From Enterobacterales bacterium (lineage in GTDB: Bacteria > Pseudomonadota > Gammaproteobacteria > Enterobacterales > Succinivibrionaceae), in contig CAAGDP010000006.1 in the NCBI GenBank assembly GCA_900768635.1, forward strand, positions 1 to 32,041: DNA of 32,041 nucleotides, in the 5' to 3' direction. Position 1 is the stretch's first letter. The number at the start of each line of letters is the position of its first letter. The notes beneath the pieces were generated by a model, which worked only from the letters and a program-made list of their open reading frames with translations, was not told the origin of the DNA and did not search any database. Shown in pieces: positions 6,931-16,400 of the stretch. A program made the position numbers and the translations under genes.

Positions 6931-7515
6931 GTTATGTTTACCTACCGCAATATGAGCCTGCAACTGGGGATCCACACCCTCCAGAGCGGACAGCGCTGCG
7001 ATGGTGGCAATCTCCCGTTCACGGTAGGTTAGAACACCGCGACTGAAAATATCCCCAAAAAGGTGAGAGCGAAGAAAATCAGAAATTCCCGGAGCAAAAT
7101 CATACAAAGGTCCCTCCACTTTTCTTCCCACCAGTTCAGTCTGGATTTCTTCTCCCCGTTTCAGCATATCCACATTTTTAATGACTTCCGGCTCGGGACC
7201 TGTTTTATCTTTTTTGCCCTGAGAAATGCGTTTCTGATAAGTATTCATAAGAGTGTTCAGAGCGTTAAGACTCCGGGGGAATCCGCAGTAGGCATAAAGC
7301 TGGATCAAAACCTCTTTTACCTCATTCACTCCCAGAGATCCGTCAAGCCCCTGATTCAGAACATCTGCAAGATGGATTTGATCTCCGGATGCAGCATAAT
7401 AAGCTATATCCGCAATTGATTTTTCTCTGGCATCCATCGTTTCCCCTGCCATAACAGTTCCTCCCCACAATAAACCTGCAACACACCCGACAGTCCGTAA
7501 TATCTTAATTAACAT
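6892..7515 (-). CDS. Carboxymuconolactone decarboxylase-family protein: 5' half of an interrupted CMD-cupin gene
   Basis: An N-terminal signal peptide (MLIKILRTVGCVAGLLWGG, ending near VMAG) suggests export to the periplasm. Two CMD/AhpD-like helical segments follow: ~30-115 (EVKEVLIQLYAYCGFPRSLN, with a single Cys) and ~135-205 (GVLTYREREIATIAALSALE, then QLQAHIAVGKHNGLTQEQVEE). The family includes decarboxylases and peroxidase-like AhpD proteins; the actual reaction is unknown. GGAG lies 7 nt before the ATG. The ORF ends EEMKR-stop because spacer 3 supplies a TAG at 6894-6892. Further in-frame stops follow before the cupin frame resumes. Without the array the gene would be 341 codons plus stop, from 7515 to 6307. 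It is divergent from an AraC-type regulator. Confidence 0.85.
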   Translation of the reverse strand: MLIKILRTVGCVAGLLWGGTVMAGETMDAREKSIADIAYYAASGDQIHLADVLNQGLDGSLGVNEVKEVLIQLYAYCGFPRSLNALNTLMNTYQKRISQGKKDKTGPEPEVIKNVDMLKRGEEIQTELVGRKVEGPLYDFAPGISDFLRSHLFGDIFSRGVLTYREREIATIAALSALEGVDPQLQAHIAVGKHNGLTQEQVEEMKR

Positions 7516-7835
7516 CCTTTATCTCCATCAGAGGATAAGAATATTCCGTCTCACTATTGCTTAAACCAGACGGAAACATCAGCATAATCTGACAGCAATA
7601 ACTGCTTGCTGCCCATATGCATATTCTCCTGTAGAGAAGATTAAAACATAATAGCTATTACTATCAGTTTATTATCTAATAGTCTCATTTATTCTTTTTC
7701 GGATCTGCACATCCCGGTAACACCGGTTTTTGCTGTTATAATGAAAGGTCAGAACAGTTCCTGCTGTTTTGCCATATGCACCGCGGCATATTCTGCCCGG
7801 AGGACAGAGTTGTTCCAGAGCTGAAGAGGTTAAAA
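7516..7835. promoter_or_regulatory. Divergent control region between CMD gene and araC-type gene
   Basis: The plus strand has an extended -10, TGTTATAAT, at 7734-7742, about 94 bp before the regulator's ATG. Immediately upstream is a perfect inverted repeat CCGGT-AAC-ACCGG (7714-7726), overlapping where a -35 would sit. An AT-rich stretch at 7648-7682 contains several TAATAG/TATTA motifs that could hold the CMD promoter and regulator sites. No ORF of its own is evident. Confidence 0.5.
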
Positions 7836-8726
7836 ATGAACTCCAGACTTGATGAGATCAGAGATGCATTAATCCGGAAAATCCCTGTTTCCGGGCTCCA
7901 CACCACTCCGGTTCCCGGAGTCAGAATCTCCCGCAGAGATGAAGCTTGCTCCTATGTCCGCTGTTTTTATGAACCATGCTGTCTGCTGGTGACTGATGGT
8001 GCAAAAGAAGTTATCTACAACGGGAAAACCATAGTCTACGATCGGGGAAAATATCTGCTTTCCACTGCAGATGTTCCTGTTGCCTCCAGAGTGCTGACCG
8101 CAGACGTGAACAAACCTTTTTTAGGAATTATTATCAGCCTTGATCAAAAGATACTGGCAGATCTTATTTTGCAGAAACCGGAGAATTTCAAAGATAAAAA
8201 CTCCTGTGACGAAAAATTTATGGATGCCATTGAAGCAGAAGAGGAACTGCTTGACGCTTTTTCCAGACTTCTGAAAGCCTTATGGGACGCTCCCCATCCG
8301 GATCTGTTCATCGTCAGACAAATAGTTTGTGAAATCCATTATCGACTGTTGCAGGGTCCTATGGGCTGGGAATTACGTAAAATCAATACCTCAGGAACTA
8401 CATCCCACCGGATTTCCAGAGCCATAACCATTATCAAAGAAAAATTCCGGGAACTTCTGAACATGGACGAACTAGCATCAGCGGTGAATATGGCACCTTC
8501 ATCTTTTTACCGCAATTTCAAAAAGATCACCGGGATCAGTCCCCTTCAATACCAGAAGCAAATCAAGCTTCAGGAATCCCAAAGACTTATGCTTATGGAA
8601 AACATGGATGCGGACACCGCCTCATACTCCGTAGGCTACAAAAGCAATACCCAGTTTTCCCGGGAATACAAAAAGATGTTTGGCGCACCGCCAAAAAGTG
8701 ATATCCGGCGTCTTATTACTAAATAA
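7836..8726 (+). CDS. AraC-family transcriptional regulator (AraC_N type)
   Basis: The N-terminal ligand-sensing part (about 1-180) has the pattern of the AraC_N family (YqhC-like): HTTPVPGVRISRRDE, then YEPCCLLVTDGAKEVIYNG and YLLSTADVPVASRV. The C-terminal double helix-turn-helix (~200-295) shows LNMDELASAVNMAPSSFYRN, FKKITGISPLQYQK and the second helix pair ending SVGYKSNTQFSREYKKMFG. I chose ATG 7836 because GAAGAGG lies 7 nt upstream; the frame stays open to an ATG at 7776 but that would add 20 residues unlike the family. Members of this group usually sit next to the genes they control, so it probably regulates the divergent CMD-cupin unit. The inducer is unknown. Confidence 0.88.
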   Translation: MNSRLDEIRDALIRKIPVSGLHTTPVPGVRISRRDEACSYVRCFYEPCCLLVTDGAKEVIYNGKTIVYDRGKYLLSTADVPVASRVLTADVNKPFLGIIISLDQKILADLILQKPENFKDKNSCDEKFMDAIEAEEELLDAFSRLLKALWDAPHPDLFIVRQIVCEIHYRLLQGPMGWELRKINTSGTTSHRISRAITIIKEKFRELLNMDELASAVNMAPSSFYRNFKKITGISPLQYQKQIKLQESQRLMLMENMDADTASYSVGYKSNTQFSREYKKMFGAPPKSDIRRLITK

Positions 8727-8845
8727 CTGACAACCCGGTAAAACCTTTTCCGGAATGATGATTTAATTACAAAACCAGAATGGTACACCGGGGAATAATC
8801 ATCACCATAAATTTATTTGTCACCGGATCTCCCGTGGCGTCCATA

Positions 8846-8854
8846 TGATATAAT
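8846..8854 (+). promoter_or_regulatory. proS promoter (extended -10)
   Basis: TGATATAAT is a perfect extended -10 (TG-N-TATAAT) 36 bp before the proS ATG. No good -35 is seen 16-18 bp upstream, which is normal for extended -10 promoters. The leader would be short. Confidence 0.55.
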
Positions 8855-8890
8855 TTCACAGTTATTTTTGACGATAATTATGGAATTCTC

Positions 8891-10606
8891 ATGCGCACTA
8901 GCAAATATCTGTTAAGCACTTTAAAGGAAGCACCGGCTGATGCCGTTGTAACAAGTCATAAGCTCATGGTTCGCGCCGGATACATTCGTAAACTGGCCAA
9001 TGGTCTTTACACCTGGATGCCAACCGGTCTGCGGGTTCTTCACAAGGTGGAAAAGATCATCAGAGAAGAAATGAACAGAGCGGAAGCAATTGAACTGTCC
9101 ATGCCTGTAGTTCAGCCGGCAGAACTGTGGCAGGAATCAGGTCGTTGGGAGCATTACGGACCGGAACTTTGTCGACTTAAAGATCGCCATGATGTGGAAA
9201 TGGTACTTGGTCCGACCCACGAGGAGGTAATTACCAGCATCGTACGAAATGAGATCAGCAGTTACCGGCAGCTTCCTGTTAATCTTTATCAGATCCAGAC
9301 AAAATTCCGTGACGAAATCCGTCCTCGCTTCGGTGTAATGCGTGGTCGTGAATTTATTATGAAGGATGCCTATTCCTTCCATCTGGATCGGGAATCTCTC
9401 CAGAAAACCTATCAGGATATGTATGATGCATACAGTCGCATCTTCCAGCGCATGGGACTGGATTTCCGGGCAGTACAGGCTGACACCGGATCTATCGGCG
9501 GTTCCAGCTCCCATGAATTTCAGGTACTGGCTGACAGCGGCGAGGATTTGATAGCTTTCTCTACCAAGTCACGTTTTGCAGCCAATATTGAACTTACTGA
9601 AGCACTTCCTCCGGCTAAAAAGAAGGATGCTCCAACTCAGGAACTGACCAGGGTTGCCACCCCGGGATGCCACAGCGTAGATGATGTGGCAGCTTATCTT
9701 AAAATCCCTGCTGAAAAGGTGGCCAAGACTCTTATGATCCTTGGGGAACCTGCTGATGAAGCTTCCGAATCTCCGGTAATTGCCGTTGTCCTTCAGGGTA
9801 ATCATCAACTTAATGATGTGAAAGTGGAAAAAATCCCCGGAGTTATGAAGCCTCTCACCTTTGCCAGCGATGAGCAGATTGCCAAAGCTGCTGCCGGTTG
9901 TCATCCGGGCTCTCTCGGTCCGGCAGGCTTTAAGGGACGGATTATTGTAGATCGTTCTGCGGCTGAAATGAGTGATTTCTACTGTGGAGCCAACCAGGAC
10001 GGCTACCATTATTCCGGTGCCAACTGGGATCGGGATGTTCCATCTTATGAAGTATTTGATGTTCGTAATGTGGAGGAGGGAGATCCATCTCCTGACGGTG
10101 AAGGAACAATAACCTTGAAACGGGGTATTGAAGTCGGACATATTTTCCAACTGGGTCAAAAGTATTCCGAAGCTATGAACTGTACCGTATTAAATGACGA
10201 AGGCAAATCAGTCACTTTGGAAATGGGATGTTATGGCATTGGTGTAACCAGAGTGGTAGCTGCAGCTATTGAACAGCACCATGACGAATATGGCATTACC
10301 ATTCCTTCCCAGATTGCTCCGTTTGATGTGGCAATCATCCCGATGAATATGCAGAAATCTCCTGAAGTTGCAGAGTATTGCGAAAACCTCTATCAGGAAC
10401 TGCAGAATGCGGGACTGGATGTACTTTTTGATGATCGTAAGGAACGTCCGGGAGTAATGTTTGCCGACGCAGAACTTATCGGTATTCCAAAAATGATTAT
10501 TGTGGGAGCAAAAACTCTTGCCTCCGGTAATGTGGAACTGAAAGATCGTAAAACCGGTGAAAAACAGGAAATCTCCAAAGATGCTGTATTGGAAATGTTG
10601 AAATAA
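8891..10606 (+). CDS. proS: Prolyl-tRNA synthetase ProS
   Basis: Class II synthetase that charges tRNA-Pro. At 571 residues it is the long bacterial type (E. coli 572). Motif 1 lies in the N-terminal LYTWMPTGLRVLHKVEKIIR region, motif 2 is FRDEIRPRFGVMRGREFIMK, and motif 3 is MGCYGIGVTRVVAAAIEQ. Between motifs 2 and 3 (about 225-400) is the YbaK-like editing insertion that clears Ala-tRNA-Pro; it includes VAKTLMI, VVLQGNHQLNDVK and PGSLGPAG. The C-terminal anticodon-binding domain begins near FDVAIIPMNMQ and ends KMIIVGAKTL. It is a single-gene unit with its own promoter and terminator. The E. coli genome also places proS downstream of the dnaE-accA-tilS region. Confidence 0.97.
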   Translation: MRTSKYLLSTLKEAPADAVVTSHKLMVRAGYIRKLANGLYTWMPTGLRVLHKVEKIIREEMNRAEAIELSMPVVQPAELWQESGRWEHYGPELCRLKDRHDVEMVLGPTHEEVITSIVRNEISSYRQLPVNLYQIQTKFRDEIRPRFGVMRGREFIMKDAYSFHLDRESLQKTYQDMYDAYSRIFQRMGLDFRAVQADTGSIGGSSSHEFQVLADSGEDLIAFSTKSRFAANIELTEALPPAKKKDAPTQELTRVATPGCHSVDDVAAYLKIPAEKVAKTLMILGEPADEASESPVIAVVLQGNHQLNDVKVEKIPGVMKPLTFASDEQIAKAAAGCHPGSLGPAGFKGRIIVDRSAAEMSDFYCGANQDGYHYSGANWDRDVPSYEVFDVRNVEEGDPSPDGEGTITLKRGIEVGHIFQLGQKYSEAMNCTVLNDEGKSVTLEMGCYGIGVTRVVAAAIEQHHDEYGITIPSQIAPFDVAIIPMNMQKSPEVAEYCENLYQELQNAGLDVLFDDRKERPGVMFADAELIGIPKMIIVGAKTLASGNVELKDRKTGEKQEISKDAVLEMLK

Positions 10607-10635
10607 TCCGGTTTCAGTAACAGACTGCTTATTCA

Positions 10636-10666
10636 AACACCAGTTAACCAAACTGGTGTTTTTTTC
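10636..10666 (+). terminator. proS Rho-independent terminator
   Basis: AACACCAGTT (10636-10645) and AACTGGTGTT (10651-10660) form a perfect 10-bp stem around an AACCA loop, followed by TTTTTC. It lies 30 bp after the proS stop and abuts the convergent tilS stop codon at 10668-10666. Its minus-strand tail (TTTGAATAA) is weak, so it mainly serves proS. Confidence 0.85.
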
Positions 10667-11997
10667 TACTCACAGGATCCCGCACGAACCAGGACATAGC
10701 CCTCTGTTGAGGTAAAACTCTCCTTTTCGTAATGATCAGGAAATAACCCTATAATCTTCCCTTCCCTGTTCTTCACCACCGGAATACTGTGACGCTTCCA
10801 GGGTGGAATTCCGTATTCTCCGAAAAGCTTTTTCATACTCCGGCTGTGATTGCGTCCCACAGGATGAAGAACTGTGCTGAATGATTGGGTAAAATCAAGA
10901 CAAAACGGTAATTCTGCAAATCCTGGACCGGAAGATTTGCATAATACCCAGCTCTCTCCCAGAATAGAAAAAACCGAATTCAAAGCGAGCTGAATTTCCT
11001 GAGGATGATCAAGACTGCTGTTATCTACCACATAAAGATTATTCCGAAATCTGCGTACCGACCATCCCTGAGATGAACTGCAGGGGGAAGCATCCCGTCC
11101 GGCAGGTATTATTTCATTAAAAACCGACTCCAGCAACTCCCGGCCGGGATAAAATCCCGCCTTACTCCGAAAAAAAAGACGCATTACATTTTTTCTGCGA
11201 GGCAGGGACAGTTCCAGCAGCTTCAATATATTCAGGCTGTTATTATCATTCTGGCAGGAAATAAGATCAGAATTTCCCACCTCTTCAATCAGTTCCTGAG
11301 CTTCTGCGGCAAATCCTGCAGATAATCCCGCCATCTCCAGAAAAGCCGGAAAACGATTACATAACAATGGAATTATTTCATGACGCAAAAAATTGCGATC
11401 ATATGATACATCCCCGTTGGATTCATCAGTCACATAGGACAGTTTCCAGAAGTTGGCATATTCTTCTATATCTGCTCTGCTGATCTTCAACAACGGACGC
11501 CAGATATATCCACCTGAAAAATTCTGGAGAACTCCCATGGCAGCCAGTCCGGGAAGACCTGCACCTCTTTTTAAAGCAAGAAGAAAGGTTTCCGCCTCAT
11601 CATTGGCATGATGAGCAGTGGCAAGCACACAGGTTCCACTGACAAAATGTCCGGACAAAGCCTTGTAGCGGCAGGTTCTAGCCTCTGCCTCCACACTTAC
11701 TCCGGGTTTAAGAGATAAATGAACATGTTCACAGGAGAAGGGAAGATGCAGTTTTACTGCCAGATCAGAACAAAATTCTGCCCATTCTTCAGCATGTTCA
11801 CTTAATCCATGATGAACATATACCGCCTCCAGACGGCACCCCCGAGGAAGAAGATGGGAAAAGCGGGAAATAAGATGAGCAAGAACAGTGGAATCTGCTC
11901 CTCCGGAAAGACCGATAACAATTTTGGAAAGATCTGCTGGCAACTGCCCCAGAGCTTTCAAAAACATTTTTTCAGCAGTCAGTACATTAGCTTGCAT
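10666..11997 (-). CDS. tilS: tRNA(Ile)-lysidine synthetase TilS
   Basis: Modifies the CAU anticodon of a minor tRNA-Ile with lysine, changing its identity from Met to Ile. The PP-loop ATPase signature GLSGGADSTVLAHL lies at ~29-42, followed by VYVHHGLS and the LATAHHANDEAETFLL segment. The C-terminal region has GIPPWKRHSIPVV and GKIIGLFP, typical of the TilS C-terminal domains. I use the first ATG (11997), giving 443 residues with the P-loop near residue 31 as in other TilS. A GTG at 12060 would add 21 residues, and neither start has a strong ribosome-binding site. It follows accA, near its position in E. coli. Confidence 0.94.
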   Translation of the reverse strand: MQANVLTAEKMFLKALGQLPADLSKIVIGLSGGADSTVLAHLISRFSHLLPRGCRLEAVYVHHGLSEHAEEWAEFCSDLAVKLHLPFSCEHVHLSLKPGVSVEAEARTCRYKALSGHFVSGTCVLATAHHANDEAETFLLALKRGAGLPGLAAMGVLQNFSGGYIWRPLLKISRADIEEYANFWKLSYVTDESNGDVSYDRNFLRHEIIPLLCNRFPAFLEMAGLSAGFAAEAQELIEEVGNSDLISCQNDNNSLNILKLLELSLPRRKNVMRLFFRSKAGFYPGRELLESVFNEIIPAGRDASPCSSSQGWSVRRFRNNLYVVDNSSLDHPQEIQLALNSVFSILGESWVLCKSSGPGFAELPFCLDFTQSFSTVLHPVGRNHSRSMKKLFGEYGIPPWKRHSIPVVKNREGKIIGLFPDHYEKESFTSTEGYVLVRAGSCE

Positions 11998-12226
11998 AAA
12001 TTCTATATCCGGCAGTACATTACTTAAACAAACAGTTTTCCGGGAACAGATCAGCCACACCTGTAATTCCGTATTTGTTCTAGCAGGAAGAAAAGGAAAC
12101 CTTGGAATTCTGCCGGTTTAACTCATGGCCGGGGTTTTCGGGGTTACATAAAATACAGGACGTTGCTTCTTCACACCTGATCTGGAAAGGCACTGATCTT
12201 TTTTAAACCGTCATAATTCACCACTG

Positions 12227-12232
12227 ATTATA
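12227..12232 (-). promoter_or_regulatory. Possible tilS promoter -10
   Basis: The 390-bp stretch 11998-12387 holds no gene. The minus strand reads TATAAT at 12232-12227, upstream of tilS, with only a weak TGAAAC-like -35. The same bases also read TATAAT on the plus strand (12229-12234), so direction is uncertain. A perfect CTTACGTAAG palindrome is at 12306-12315, with no assigned role. Confidence 0.3.
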
Positions 12233-12323
12233 ATGTAATTACCTGAAAATGTTTCAGAAATAAGAAGTCAGCTTCTGATTTTGCAATCCGGGGCATTTTA
12301 CAGCACTTACGTAAGCTTCATTC

Positions 12324-12362
12324 AAAAAAAATAAAACCGCAAACCACCGTAGAGGAATGCGG
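12324..12362 (-). terminator. Terminator of the fabZ-accA operon
   Basis: On the minus strand, CCGCA (12362-12358) pairs with TGCGG (12341-12337), with an inner CC/GG pair across a symmetric internal loop. It is followed by TTTTATTTTTTTT (12336-12324). It lies about 25 bp beyond the accA stop. Confidence 0.6.
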
Positions 12363-12387
12363 CACATTAACTGATAATGACTATAAA

Positions 12388-13350
12388 TTAGCAATAGCCG
12401 TAAGACATGAGTCGATCATACCGTTTGGCCAGCAAATCCTCGGTACTTAATGCTGAAAGTTCTTCCAGATCAGCACTCAAACGCTCCTTGAGACGGATGG
12501 CAGCCTCATCATAATTACGGTGAGCACCGCCTAAAGGCTCTTCCACAATATTATCAATCAGGTTGAGAGACTTAATACGATCAGCAGTAATATTCATAGC
12601 TTCTGCAGCCAGAGAAGCCTTATCGGAACTCTTCCACAGAATAGAAGCGCAACCTTCCGGAGAAATTACCGAATAAGTTGAATACTGCAACATATTAACC
12701 CGATCGCCCACACCGATAGCAAGAGCTCCGCCGGAGCCACCTTCACCTATAACAGTACAGATAATCGGAGTTTTCAAACCACTCATAACCTTTAAATTTT
12801 TGGCAATGGCTTCCGCCTGACCGCGCTCTTCAGCCCCCACCCCCGGATAAGCACCAGGAGTGTCAATAAAAGTAATAATCGGCATATGAAAACGTTCTGC
12901 CATACTCATAAGTCGTAAAGCTTTCCGGTAGCCTTCAGGACGAGGCATACCAAAATTGCGACGGATCTTTTCCTGAGTATCACGTCCCTTCTGATGACCG
13001 ATTACCATACAAGGGCGACCGTCAATACGGGCGGTTCCTCCGATAATTGCTTCATCATTGGCAAAATTTCGGTCACCGCACAACTCATCAAATTCTGTAA
13101 AAATCCGGGAGATATAATCTCTGGTGTAGGGACGCATAGGATGACGGGACAATTTGGAAATCTGCCAAGCTCCCAGATCGGAGAAGATTTTTCTGGTCAG
13201 TTCCTGAGTTTCGTCCTCAAGGGAGGCAATTGTCTTAGACAAATCCACATCACCTTTGCCGGATTCACTAACCCTTCTCAGTTCATCCGTTTGAGCTATT
13301 AACTCGGCGATCTTCTGTTCAAAATCTAAAAAATTCAAATCCATAGCCAT
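12388..13350 (-). CDS. accA: Acetyl-CoA carboxylase carboxyltransferase subunit alpha AccA
   Basis: With AccD it transfers carboxyl from carboxybiotin to acetyl-CoA, making malonyl-CoA for fatty acid synthesis. The length, 320 residues, matches E. coli (319). The N-terminus MAMDLNFLDFEQKIAELIAQ aligns with the family. Signature segments include SRHPMRPYTRDYI, GRPCMVIGHQKGRDTQEK, MPIITFIDTPGAYPGVGAEE, IGEGGSGGALAIG and SVISPEGCASILWKSSDKA. It is the last gene of fabZ-lpxA-lpxB-rnhB-dnaE-accA, 65 bp after dnaE, so lipid A and fatty acid steps share one transcript, as in E. coli. Confidence 0.97.
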   Translation of the reverse strand: MAMDLNFLDFEQKIAELIAQTDELRRVSESGKGDVDLSKTIASLEDETQELTRKIFSDLGAWQISKLSRHPMRPYTRDYISRIFTEFDELCGDRNFANDEAIIGGTARIDGRPCMVIGHQKGRDTQEKIRRNFGMPRPEGYRKALRLMSMAERFHMPIITFIDTPGAYPGVGAEERGQAEAIAKNLKVMSGLKTPIICTVIGEGGSGGALAIGVGDRVNMLQYSTYSVISPEGCASILWKSSDKASLAAEAMNITADRIKSLNLIDNIVEEPLGGAHRNYDEAAIRLKERLSADLEELSALSTEDLLAKRYDRLMSYGYC

Positions 13351-13415
13351 ATCCTTGACAACAAAGCAACTTCAATGACGAAGTTCTTCCCACTTCAGGA
13401 AATTCGCTCCGGAGA

Positions 13416-16400
13416 CTAATCAGCAAACTCAACAGTAACCTGATCACGCCCCACCAGCAGTCGTAATTCTGTTAACAGTTCGTCGCAGGGAGCAACTCCA
13501 ATCTCTGAAGCCACATCCATAACAACACAACTTTTCGGGGTATAATAACATATTTTTACTGGCAAATCTTTAGATCTGTACCGATCTAAAATACCCAGCA
13601 TCTTATGACAGAGTGTTTCCGTGATTTGATTCTCATGAATTTTAATCAGAAGACAGCTGGCAAAAGCGGCCCGGGCCTGGGTTACCGACTGAACTTCCGT
13701 GGCAATCATATTAATTTTTGAAGAATCATTCCGGTCTTCATTAAGGGTTCCTTTAACAATAAGAACCTGATCCGGTTGTAACAGATGCTGATATTGTTCA
13801 GCCACCTCCCGGAACAGCAGAACCTCCATTCGTCCGGTTCCGTCATCCAGAAGGATAGTACCCATTTTTGTACCTTTTTTGGTGGTAAAACAACTGGCAT
13901 CCAAAGCATAGCCGGCAATAGTGCTGATGGCCTTGCGGTTATCATAACCATTGGGAACCGCCTTATTCAGAGTTACTCCGGCATAATGTCTGATCTCTTC
14001 CAGATACTGATTTATAGGATGTCCGGTAAGGTATAATCCCAGATAATGTTTTTCTTCCTTAAGCCATACATCATCCGGAAAAACCGGAACTTCCCGGAAC
14101 TTAGGCCGGTAGGGATCCTCGCTCATAAGATTGCCAAACAGACTCAGCTGACCTGCCGACTGCTCCGCAGCCTTCTGACTGGCATATTTCATAGCTTCCG
14201 GAAGAGCATCAAGTAAAGCAGCACGGTGAGTTCCCAGACGATCAAAAGCACCGATCCAGATCAGGGTTTCCAGAAGTCCGCGACTGAATTTACTGATATC
14301 CACCCGGCAGCAAAAATCAAACAGATCCTTATACGGTCCTGAGGATCGCTTATTTACGATCTCTTCCACTGCAAGAGATCCGATACCGGAAACGCCGCAC
14401 AGCCCGTATACCACACTGCCTTCATCATTTACCGTAAAATTATACTGGCAGGTATTAACATCCGGAGGCTCAATTCGAATTCCGATACGATGAAGTTCTG
14501 CAACATAGGAAACTATCTTATCCTTGTTATCCTTATCCCCGGTCATAATGGCAGCCAGATATTCCGCAGGATGATGAACTTTAAGCCATAATGTCTGATA
14601 GGCAAGAAGAGCGTAGGCAGCCGAATGGGACTTATTAAAGCCGTAACCGGCAAACTTTTCCACAATATCGTAAATCTTACCTGCGATATCTGCATCCCGG
14701 CCCAGCTTCACCGCACCATCCACAAAAATCTTGCGATGGAGGACCATTTCCTCGGCTATCTTTTTACCCATGGCACGTCGCAACAAATCTGCACCGCCCA
14801 GAGTATATCCGGAAAGAGCCTGGGCCAGCTGCATAACCTGTTCCTGATACACTACTACACCATAAGTAGGCTCCAGAATTGGTTTCAGACATTCATGCTG
14901 ATATTCCGGCATAGGATAGGCAACTTCCTCCCTGCCATGCTTACGGTTTACAAAGTTATCCACCATTCCCGAATCCAGAGGGCCGGGGCGGAACAAAGCA
15001 ACCAGAGCAATCATATCTTCAAAATGATCGGGCTTCAGCTTGGCAATAAGATTACGCATACCGGTTGATTCCAGCTGGAATACTCCGGTGGTTTCACATT
15101 CCAGAAGAGTCTGATATGAGGCGGGATCATCAAGAGGGATCCGGGAGATATCAAGGATCTCCTCACCTTGTTTTTTCTTACGCTGGTTGATCATATCCAG
15201 TGCCCACTGGATGATGGTGAGAGTTTTCAATCCCAGAAAGTCAAACTTAACCAAACCGGCGTTTTCGATATCATGTTTATCATACTGGGTAACCGGGTTG
15301 CTTCCGTCTTCTTCGCAAAGAAGAGGGGCATAATCCACAATTGTTGTAGGAGAAATAACCACACCGCCCGCATGTTTTCCCGTACTTTTGGTAACACCTT
15401 CCAATCGATAGGAAATATCAATAATTTCCTTAACCTCCGGTTCGTTGTCATAACGTTCCTGAAGCTTGGCTGCAAAATCCGGGTTCTTTTCCGGATCAAA
15501 TGCATCCCGGAGTTTGGTTCCCGGGGCGCTGGGTATCATCTTGGCCAGAACATCCCCGAAGGTATATGACATATTAAGAACCCGGGTCACATCCTTGATG
15601 GCAGCTTTGGCAGCCATAGATCCGAAGGTGATAATCTGGGACACCGCATCATGACCGTAGAGATCTGCCACATGCTGAATAACCTCACCCCGGCGATCCA
15701 TACAGATATCAATATCAAAATCCGGCATGGAAACACGTTCCGGATTTAAAAATCTTTCAAAAAGGAGGGCAAAATCCAAAGGATTAAGATCGGTAATTTT
15801 AATGGAATAGGCAACCAGAGATCCGGCACCGGAACCACGGCCTGGGCCGATAGGAATACCGTTTTTCTTGGACCACTGAATAAATTCCATCACAATAAGG
15901 AAGTACCCGGGGAAGCCCATCCCGATAATAACATCTAATTCAGTGGTAAGACGCTTGTCATATTCATCCCGCACTTCCTGACGTTTCTTTTCATCAGGAA
16001 ACAGAAAAGCCAGACGTTCCTCCAGACCGGTTTCCGCCATCCATATCAGATAACATCCCAGCTTAAGCTGTTCATTCTGTTCCTCCAGCTCCCGGGGAGA
16101 AAGATTGGTAAAGTCTTTAGGAGGTCTTCCGGACTTGGCGGCATCCTTGGCATCCTTATCAGTCCAGATTTTCATAACCCGGGCTTTCATCTTGTCATCC
16201 GGATTAAAATCCGCAGGCACCGGGAATTTCGGAAGCCGTAACTTGCCCAGAGTAATATAAACATTACATCTGCGGGCAATTTCCACCGAATTTTCCAGAG
16301 CTTCAGGAATGTCCTTGAAAAGCTCGCACATTTCCTCTTCGGTCTTTAAATACTGCTCCGGAGAATAAAGTTTGGGACGCCGGGGATCAGAGAGGGTGAA

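Noticed and set aside
9569..10159. 196-codon minus-strand ORF opposite proS
   Set aside because: Antisense shadow of the editing domain; low-complexity translation with no recognisable domain.
12306..12315. CTTACGTAAG palindrome between accA and tilS
   Set aside because: Ten bases with no promoter nearby at a useful distance; mentioned but not interpreted.
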